Below, in pieces: positions 5,521 through 10,683 of a stretch of DNA of 10,683 nucleotides (position 1 is the first letter of the stretch; the number at the start of each line of letters is the position of its first letter). The stretch covers positions 1-10,683 of the forward strand of contig JBDIAR010000124.1 of NCBI GenBank assembly GCA_039812545.1, given 5' to 3'. The stretch comes from JBDIAR01 sp039812545 (GTDB lineage: Bacteria; Actinomycetota; Actinomycetes; Actinomycetales; Dermatophilaceae). The position numbers and the translations under genes are program-made. Below the pieces are notes generated by a model. That model ran no database searches. It had not been told where the DNA came from and worked only from the letters and a program-made list of their open reading frames with translations.

Positions 5521-6683
5521 CCGCGACTCCCACCGTTCGGATCCTCGGTACCCACGGGGTGCCGGCCGCCTACGGCGGCTTCGAGACCGCAGCCGAGAAC
5601 GTCGGCCTCCACCTGGCCGGCAAGGGGTGGCGCGTCGTCGTCTATTGCCAGATACCGGGCGAAGGGCCCACCACCACGGATACGTGGCACGGGCTCGAAC
5701 GGGTGCTGATCCACGAACCGCGGGATGGCTGGCTCGGGACGGCGTCGTTCGACCGTAAGTGCGTCGCCCACGTCCTTGCCGAGGCGGCGGCGGACGAGGT
5801 CTGTCTGACGTTCGGCTACAACACCGGCGTCTTCAACATCGCCCAACGTCTCCGGCGGATCCCCAATGTCATCAACATGGACGGGATGGAGTGGACGCGT
5901 CGGCGGTGGGGCCTGCTCAAGCAGGGGATCCTGCTCGGCAACGAGCGGTTGGCCGGTCTCGTCGGCGACGTCCTGATCGCCGACCATCCGCACATCGCCA
6001 CGTACCTACGCCGGCATTTCGGCACCTCCCGGGTCGTCACGATCGCGTACGGGGCCTATCCCGTCACCTCCGCCCCGACCGAACCGCTCGGCCCGCTCGG
6101 GCTGCAGCCCAATCACTATGCGACGGTGATCGCCCGGCCCATCCCGGAGAACTCCATCCTCGAGATCGTCGCCGCGTGGAGCGCCCGGCCCCGCGGGATC
6201 CCGTTGGTGGTTCTCGGCAACTTCCTCGAGGACGACCCGTACCACCAAGCGGTGCGGGAGGCCGCGTCCGAGGAGGTCCGTTTCGTCGGCGCCATCTACG
6301 ACCCGGAGGTGGTCTCGGCGCTGCGTTTCCACAGTCGGCTGTACCTGCACGGACACACCGTGGGCGGCACCAACCCCTCGCTCGTCGAGGCGATGGGAGC
6401 CGGCAACCCCGTGGTGGCCCAGAACAATGTCTACAACCGCCACGTCGCCGGTCCCGGCAACCACTACTTCGACGGTCAGGACGACCTTGCCGACCTGCTG
6501 GGCCGCTACCTGGACGACGAGGAGGAGTTACGACGTATGGGGTCCGCCAGCCGCGAGCGCTTCGAGGCGGAGTACACGTGGCAGCACATCGGCGACCTCT
6601 ACGAGCAGGCGATCCACCGAGCGCGCCGTCGCGCGTCCTCGCGTCGGGGGATGCTCGGCAGGCTGAAGAAAGGCAAGTCATGA
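5517..6683 (+). CDS. Glycosyltransferase, DUF1972 + GT4 type (rhamnosyltransferase-like)
   Basis: A 388-residue GT-B glycosyltransferase, cytosolic or membrane-associated. The N-terminal domain opens with RILGTHGVPAAYGGFET (8-24), the hallmark of DUF1972 glycosyltransferases found in capsule and exopolysaccharide loci. The C-terminal GT4 donor site is GGTNPSLVEAMGAGNPVVA, from about residue 282, with the conserved Glu in LVEAMG. Relatives add a rhamnose or other sugar early in repeat-unit assembly; the actual donor and acceptor are unknown. The start ATG overlaps the preceding stop (ATGA), with GGGAGG (5502-5507) 9 nt upstream. The C-terminus is basic (RARRRASSRRGMLGRLKKGKS), perhaps for membrane contact. 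No damage is seen. Confidence 0.9.
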   Translation: MTATPTVRILGTHGVPAAYGGFETAAENVGLHLAGKGWRVVVYCQIPGEGPTTTDTWHGLERVLIHEPRDGWLGTASFDRKCVAHVLAEAAADEVCLTFGYNTGVFNIAQRLRRIPNVINMDGMEWTRRRWGLLKQGILLGNERLAGLVGDVLIADHPHIATYLRRHFGTSRVVTIAYGAYPVTSAPTEPLGPLGLQPNHYATVIARPIPENSILEIVAAWSARPRGIPLVVLGNFLEDDPYHQAVREAASEEVRFVGAIYDPEVVSALRFHSRLYLHGHTVGGTNPSLVEAMGAGNPVVAQNNVYNRHVAGPGNHYFDGQDDLADLLGRYLDDEEELRRMGSASRERFEAEYTWQHIGDLYEQAIHRARRRASSRRGMLGRLKKGKS

Positions 6684-7885
6684 TCCGCGTCGCCGTCGTC
6701 GGCCTCGGCAAGATGGGGCTCTCCCACCTGGCCATGATCCGTCCCCACCCGAAGGTCGACCTCGTGGGCGTATGCGATTCGGCCGCCTACCTGTTGGACG
6801 TCCTGAACAAGAACACCGGCGTCCCCACCTTCACGGACTACGACGCGATGCTGGCGACGACGCAGCTCGACGCGGTGATCATCGCCACGCCGTCACATCT
6901 GCACGCACCGATGGTGCGCAAGGCGCTCTTGCGCGACCTCCACGTGTTCTGCGAGAAGCCGCTGTTCCTGGACCCGGTCGAGGGTGCGGAGTTGACGGCG
7001 ATGGCGCAGGAGCGAGGGCTCGTCACGCAGGTCGGGTACCACAACAAGTTCGTCGGAGCCTTCCGGGAGGTGAAGCGACTTCTCGAGTTCGGCGCCATCG
7101 GCGCGCCGACCACGGTGCTGGCGGAGGCATACGGGCCCGTCGTCCTCAAGCCACAGGGCCGCAGCTGGCGCACGAAGCGCAACTCCGGGGGCGGTTGCCT
7201 GTACGACTACGCGGCGCATCCGCTGGATCTGGTCGCCTGGTACCTCGGCGAGCCGACCGCCATCGGGGGCAGTCGCCTCACCAGCATCTTCTCGCGCGAA
7301 ACCGACGATGCCGTCACCGCCACGTTGTTCTACCCGGACGGCGTGACCGCCGAGCTGCTGACGAACTGGTCGGACGAGTCGCAACGGAAGATGACCACCA
7401 AGGTCACCGTGTGGGGCACCGAGGGTCGGATCTACGCCGACCGCCAAGAGGTTCAGGTCTTTCTGCGCGATTCGGCACCCATCCCCGAGGGATACCAAGC
7501 AGGTTGGAACACCCGGTACACCACCGAGCTGACCGAACCCACCTGGTTCTACCTGCGCGGCGAGGAGTACAGCGCGCAGCTGGACGAGTTCGTCAACCGC
7601 GTCGAGGCCGGGCTGACCGATGGACTGAACACCTTCACGTCGGCATCGGTCACCGATCGGATCATCGCCGGCATCCTCACCGATGCCGAACGCGGTCCGA
7701 CGCCACTGCAACCCCCCGTGCCCGACGTGGCGACCGGTGAGACCCAGGGGGTCGACCGGCGGGTCGACCGGGGGGTCGCTCGGGGCACCACCGCGGCGCG
7801 ACTGCGGCTGGCCGCGCGCGACGCGGGGCGCCGAGTCGCGGCCCGTGCACGCCAACTGAAAGCGTCGAGGAAGGGCCGGCGATGA
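6680..7885 (+). CDS. Gfo/Idh/MocA family NAD(P)-dependent oxidoreductase
   Basis: A 401-residue soluble sugar or polyol dehydrogenase-type protein. The Rossmann domain has GLGKMG (8-13), then ATPSHLHAPM (69-78) and the CEKPL motif with Lys93. The substrate domain has GGGCLYDYAAHPLDLVAWYLG (motif at 170-190) with D176 and H180, the usual catalytic partners. Family members oxidise or reduce nucleotide sugars, inositols or other polyols; the substrate here is unknown. It is the fourth gene of the coupled series (ATGA on both sides), with a modest AAAGG before the ATG. The enzyme fold ends near residue 338; about 60 further residues form an Arg-rich tail holding a GVDR-type repeat, longer than usual for the family. 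It may prepare the sugar or alcohol used by its neighbours (inference). Confidence 0.9.
   Translation: MIRVAVVGLGKMGLSHLAMIRPHPKVDLVGVCDSAAYLLDVLNKNTGVPTFTDYDAMLATTQLDAVIIATPSHLHAPMVRKALLRDLHVFCEKPLFLDPVEGAELTAMAQERGLVTQVGYHNKFVGAFREVKRLLEFGAIGAPTTVLAEAYGPVVLKPQGRSWRTKRNSGGGCLYDYAAHPLDLVAWYLGEPTAIGGSRLTSIFSRETDDAVTATLFYPDGVTAELLTNWSDESQRKMTTKVTVWGTEGRIYADRQEVQVFLRDSAPIPEGYQAGWNTRYTTELTEPTWFYLRGEEYSAQLDEFVNRVEAGLTDGLNTFTSASVTDRIIAGILTDAERGPTPLQPPVPDVATGETQGVDRRVDRGVARGTTAARLRLAARDAGRRVAARARQLKASRKGRR
7748..7783 (+). repeat. 12-nt in-frame repeats in the oxidoreductase tail
   Basis: Three consecutive 12-nt units, GGGGTCGACCGG, CGGGTCGACCGG and GGGGTCGCTCGG, encode GVDR, RVDR and GVAR (residues 357-368). 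The complementary strand shows a GACCC(C/G) core at a 12-nt step, like the arrays near eno and mazG. The array sits in a dispensable-looking C-terminal tail. Confidence 0.75.
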
Positions 7886-8787
7886 CCGAGGAAACCACGA
7901 GGCCGGCGCAGGTGCGCACGATGGATCGCCTCCTGTTCGGTGACAACCAGTTCTTCGGCGTCAACCACATGTCCGAGGAGAAAGCCCGAGCTCAGCAGAT
8001 CCGCTTCCAGGACCTGAGTGCGATCATGGCGGTCCTGGACGCGGCATACGACGAGGGCGTGCGAACCTTCATGTGCACGACGCACGATCGAGTCGGCCAG
8101 ATCTGCGACATCGTGCGACAGAACCCGGATCGGTATGCCGAGATGACCTTCTTCCCCGGGATGCCCTACGCGCACAAGTACGCCAACGCGATCACCGACG
8201 ACGGGTATCTCGGTGCCGTCCGCAAGTTCCTCCCGGACGAGGGACTGCTCAACGCGGCGGTGCGCGGTACGAAGTCCTTGGCGGGCAAGGACATCGACGG
8301 GATCGCGACACTGCTCATCGACGCCGAGCTGAAGATGTTCCGGGGGCTGCGTACTCCCGTCATCTGGATGCAGAACGTGGTGGTCGACCTGCTGCTCGGA
8401 CTCGGCTTTCACAACGCCTTCAAGGTGTTCGCCGATCACGTCGTCAACAGGTATGGGGCTGAGCCGGGCTTCATCACGATGAACCTCCCGCGCCTGTTGG
8501 ACGCTCTCGACGACGTGGGCATCGCGAACCCCATCGTCTGCTCTAATATCAACAAGATCGGTTTCCGCATGTCGGGGGGTGTGGCGGCATACCGCGAGGC
8601 GTTGGAGACCCGGCAGTTCCGAGCCGTGGCCATGTCCGTCTACGCCTCCGGTGCTATCGAACCTCGAGAGGCCATCGAGTGGGTATGCGGGTTGCCCAAC
8701 GTCGAGTCCATCGTGTTCGGGGCCTCCAGCAGGCGGAACATCGCGTCGACCAAGAGATTGGTCGACGAGTTCTGGCCCACACCGTAA
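7882..8787 (+). CDS. Conserved-looking protein of unknown function, probable TIM barrel
   Basis: 301 residues, no signal peptide or membrane segment. I do not recognise a named family with certainty. Eight strand-like segments alternate with helices: LLFGDNQFF (17-25), GVRTFMCTT (59-67), AEMTFFPGMPY (86-96), PVIWMQNVVVD (159-169), GFITMN (196-201), ANPIVCSNI (215-223), AVAMSVYASG (248-257) and ESIVFGASS (275-283). This suggests a beta/alpha barrel. The last segment, followed by RRNIASTKRLVDEF, resembles the C-terminal end of aldo-keto reductases, but I cannot place an AKR catalytic Tyr/Lys/His set. D21-N22, H29, H68-D69 and N222 are plausible active-site polar residues. It starts in an ATGA overlap with the oxidoreductase, with GAGGAAGGG 6 nt upstream, and closes the coupled series with a TAA. 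A role in making the sugar or alcohol component is inferred from context only. Confidence 0.75.
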   Translation: MTEETTRPAQVRTMDRLLFGDNQFFGVNHMSEEKARAQQIRFQDLSAIMAVLDAAYDEGVRTFMCTTHDRVGQICDIVRQNPDRYAEMTFFPGMPYAHKYANAITDDGYLGAVRKFLPDEGLLNAAVRGTKSLAGKDIDGIATLLIDAELKMFRGLRTPVIWMQNVVVDLLLGLGFHNAFKVFADHVVNRYGAEPGFITMNLPRLLDALDDVGIANPIVCSNINKIGFRMSGGVAAYREALETRQFRAVAMSVYASGAIEPREAIEWVCGLPNVESIVFGASSRRNIASTKRLVDEFWPTP

Positions 8788-8807
8788 GTCGAACGAGGAC
8801 GGCGGCG

Positions 8808-8813
8808 TAGGAT
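8808..8813 (+). promoter_or_regulatory. Possible -10 element for the wzz-like gene
   Basis: TAGGAT in the 57-nt gap fits TAnnnT and would give a leader of about 25 nt with the GAGGGAG site at 8833-8839. No convincing -35 is present. The gap breaks the run of ATGA overlaps, so an internal promoter is plausible, but read-through is equally possible. Confidence 0.3.
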
Positions 8814-8844
8814 TCGAGCTGTTCCGACGACTGAGGGAGCCCAC

Positions 8845-9573
8845 GTGACGATCTACGAGTATTTCGCAATACTCAAGCGCCACTGGCTCCTCCTTCTCGC
8901 CACGATGCTCGTCGTGGCGGGCGCGGCGTTCGGCGCGACGATGTTGATGCCCAAGGTGTATACCGCGACGACGGTCCAATTCGTTCGCGGTGTCCCCGGG
9001 ACGGGTGGCTCGGCCGAGTATCAGGCGGCCCAGTTCGCCACGTCGCGAGCAAAGTCGTACAGCGTCCTGATCAACAACGCGGACGTGCTGAGCGGGATCA
9101 TCAACGACTTGAAGCTCGACATGTCGCCCGTCGAACTGGCCACGAGGATCAGCGCCGACAACCCGGTCGACACCGTGCTCATCAATGTCACCGCCCGAGG
9201 CCAGTCGCCCGACGAAGCCCAGGCGATTTCGGTCGCGGCCGCCGACAACCTGGCCCGACTCATCATGCGCCTCGAGTCTGCGGGCACGAGCGGCAACAAG
9301 TCGCCCATCGACATCCAGACCGGGGTCCGGGCTCCCAAGCCCACGGCGCCGTCGTCGCCGAGACTCATGTTGAACCTCGGCGTCGGTATCCTGCTCGGGT
9401 TCGCCCTGGGCGCCATCGCCGCATTGATCGCCGACAACAGGCCGGCTCGCTCAAGCGTGGTCTTCGCCGAATCCCGACAAGGCCTCCACCACCGACGGCG
9501 ATCGTTGCGGCACCGGCGTCGCCGAGCGGCAGCCGCAGATGTCGAGACCCCCGTTGACGATCCAGTTATCTAG
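8845..9573 (+). CDS. Wzz/YveK-type polysaccharide chain-length determinant (co-polymerase) protein
   Basis: A 242-residue membrane protein with the family plan: N-terminal EYFAILKRHWLLLLATML leading into TM1 (about 14-35), an extracytoplasmic domain (36-175) opening with YTATTVQFV, the proline-rich APKPTAPSSPRL before TM2 (163-174), and TM2 (about 175-195). Relatives control polymer length with the Wzy polymerase. No Walker motifs or tyrosine cluster follow, so it is not a fused tyrosine autokinase. The tail after residue 198 is odd: Arg/His-rich (HHRRRSLRHRRRR) with mixed third-position GC, while the frame of the next gene looks more coding-like over the same stretch; a frameshift is possible. 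The GTG start has GAGGGAG 5 nt upstream. It is followed, with a 35-nt overlap, by the ligase/polymerase gene, its likely partner. Confidence 0.87.
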   Translation: MTIYEYFAILKRHWLLLLATMLVVAGAAFGATMLMPKVYTATTVQFVRGVPGTGGSAEYQAAQFATSRAKSYSVLINNADVLSGIINDLKLDMSPVELATRISADNPVDTVLINVTARGQSPDEAQAISVAAADNLARLIMRLESAGTSGNKSPIDIQTGVRAPKPTAPSSPRLMLNLGVGILLGFALGAIAALIADNRPARSSVVFAESRQGLHHRRRSLRHRRRRAAAADVETPVDDPVI

Positions 9574-10683
9574 AGAAGCCACCCGAGCACCTGACGTCGC
9601 GCCCGGGTCACTGGCCCGTGCGTATGCCGTGTGGATCCTGCTCATCTCCGCCACCATCCCGTGGCGCAAGAACACCTACTTCGACGGCGGTCTCGACTCG
9701 GTCGTCATTCTCAAGGCGATCCTCAGCTTCTTCGCCATGCTCATCGCGGCCCACGGCGCGGTCGGCCACCGACCACGTCCGGTGCCCGCGGCGCCCATCG
9801 TCCTGCTCGCCTCCTATCTCATGGTGACGGTCATCGGCGGCGTCGCGTCCGGAGCCGCGCTGACGGCGACGGTCGTCGCGGTTCGTGTCGCGGTCCTGGC
9901 CGTGACCATCTCCCTGCTGTTCACCCGGTACGCCCCTGAACAGGTGATGGCCAGTCTGGTTCGCATCCTGGCGGTCGTCGTAACCGTCGCGACAATCACC
10001 GGCCTCGGCAGCGCGACCAGCGGCCGGCTCCAGGGAGCACTCCCACCGCTCAACCCCAATGAACTCGCCTTCATGGCGTCGGTGTGCTTCTTCTGGTTGT
10101 TTGCTCGCATGCTGCGCGCGGCGGAATCCGCAAGCGACTTTCTCTTAGCGGGCCTCACGGTCGGGGTGGTGGTCTTGACCGGGTCCCGGTCGAGTATCGC
10201 GGGCCTCTTCGTCGGCATCGTCGTCATGGCCCTGCGCATCACCGCACTCACCCGCCGCTCGTTCGGCGCTCTCATGTTGTTGGCGCCGATCTTGGGGTTC
10301 GTGGCCCTCGGCACCGACATTCTGAGTTCGGTTCTGCTGCGCGGAGGCCAACGCGGGATCACCACGCTGAGCAATCGGACCATCGCCTGGGACGCCGCCC
10401 TGACCTCAGACCGTGGGCCGTGGGAGACGTGGTTCGGCGCGGGCCTGGCACAGAAGAAGATCAGCGTCCCCGGCCAGTGGTGGAATACTCAGTTGTTGGA
10501 CAGCAGTTGGATCTCGGCACTGGTCCAAGGCGGGCTCTTGGGACTGATCCTGGTCGCCGTGCTCATCTTCGGCACGATGCTGCGAGCTGCGAGCTTCCCG
10601 AAGGCAACGGGGTCGCTCTGGCTGGGGCTCGTCGTCTACCTCGCCAGTCGGGCGCTGTTGGAGAGCGGTCTTTTCGACAGCAC
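9539..10683 (+). CDS. O-antigen ligase / Wzy polymerase-like membrane protein (3' end beyond window)
   Basis: The first 381 residues are visible, in a frame open to the window end. It is a polytopic membrane protein with about eight to nine hydrophobic segments, starting with YAVWILLISATIP and including ASYLMVTVIGGVASG. Family marks are GRLQGALPPLNPNELAF (about 161-177; relatives have GR..G.F.NPN.LA), LTGSRSSIAGL (near 213-223), RTIAWDAAL (near 280) and SSWISALVQGGLLGLIL (near 322-338). Such proteins polymerise or ligate lipid-linked glycans at the outer face of the membrane; in a Gram-positive a polymerase or polymer-to-wall/protein ligase role is likely. The ATG at 9539 is the first start codon after an in-frame TGA at 9425-9427; its Shine-Dalgarno is weak (GAGCGG), so coupling to the overlapping wzz-like gene is likely. 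Confidence 0.85.
   Translation, partial: MSRPPLTIQLSREATRAPDVAPGSLARAYAVWILLISATIPWRKNTYFDGGLDSVVILKAILSFFAMLIAAHGAVGHRPRPVPAAPIVLLASYLMVTVIGGVASGAALTATVVAVRVAVLAVTISLLFTRYAPEQVMASLVRILAVVVTVATITGLGSATSGRLQGALPPLNPNELAFMASVCFFWLFARMLRAAESASDFLLAGLTVGVVVLTGSRSSIAGLFVGIVVMALRITALTRRSFGALMLLAPILGFVALGTDILSSVLLRGGQRGITTLSNRTIAWDAALTSDRGPWETWFGAGLAQKKISVPGQWWNTQLLDSSWISALVQGGLLGLILVAVLIFGTMLRAASFPKATGSLWLGLVVYLASRALLESGLFDS

Noticed and set aside
5759..6679. N-terminal extension of the oxidoreductase (307 codons)
   Set aside because: Shadow of the glycosyltransferase; the Rossmann start MIRVAVVGLGKMG defines the true N-terminus at 6680.
7549..8979. 476-codon open frame on the minus strand over the oxidoreductase and barrel genes
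   Set aside because: Exact antisense of two well-supported genes; Asp/Val/Arg/His-rich translation with no recognisable domain.
9814..10383. Minus-strand open frame over the ligase/polymerase gene
   Set aside because: Antisense of a frame with clear O-antigen ligase motifs; Thr/Arg/Met-rich translation without domain features.
1..10683. Search for tRNA/rRNA genes, CRISPR arrays, insertion sequences or att sites
   Set aside because: No clover-leaf-like or rRNA-like stretch, no spaced direct repeats of CRISPR type, no transposase or integrase sequence and no terminal inverted repeats were seen.

Overview
The window is GC-rich (roughly two thirds G+C) and gene-dense. It uses GTG starts freely and carries TAnnnT -10 elements without clear -35 boxes. 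One of these sits 7 nt before a GTG start, as in leaderless actinobacterial genes. With a SurA_N-like lipoprotein - mazG - eno neighbourhood, this points to an actinomycete, most likely a member of the Micrococcales (an Intrasporangiaceae- or Dermatophilaceae-like genus is a guess).

Left part (1-2481, minus strand): a housekeeping block read right to left. It holds a small lipoprotein with a SurA_N-like chaperone region, mazG starting in a GTGA overlap with it, then eno (enolase, cut by the window edge). The 194-nt mazG-eno gap holds a concentric 27-bp dyad and a decayed array of five 12-nt repeats, the last of which supplies the eno Shine-Dalgarno. The 3' end of mazG carries a second 12-nt array.

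Middle (2482-4255): a divergent promoter region, then a monocistronic-looking Tat-exported lipoprotein with a glycerophosphodiesterase domain and an extra C-terminal beta-rich domain. A 123-nt gap follows, with a -10 element inside a 14-bp-arm dyad.

Right part (4256-10683, plus strand): a surface polysaccharide locus. Five genes are joined by four consecutive ATGA overlaps: CDP-alcohol phosphatidyltransferase, TagD-like cytidylyltransferase, DUF1972/GT4 glycosyltransferase, Gfo/Idh/MocA oxidoreductase, and an unrecognised protein that is probably a TIM barrel. After a 57-nt gap come a Wzz/YveK-type chain-length protein and, overlapping it by 35 nt, an O-antigen ligase/polymerase-like membrane protein that runs off the window.

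Inferred logic: the cytidylyltransferase activates a small phospho-alcohol as its CDP derivative, and the membrane CDP-alcohol transferase moves it to a lipid or glycan acceptor. The oxidoreductase and the unknown protein may make the alcohol or an unusual sugar, the glycosyltransferase builds the repeat, and Wzz and the ligase/polymerase lengthen the polymer. The secreted phosphodiesterase next door could bind or trim a glycerophosphate-type polymer. This five-gene coupled cassette and its unknown member are the best candidates for an undescribed system in the window.
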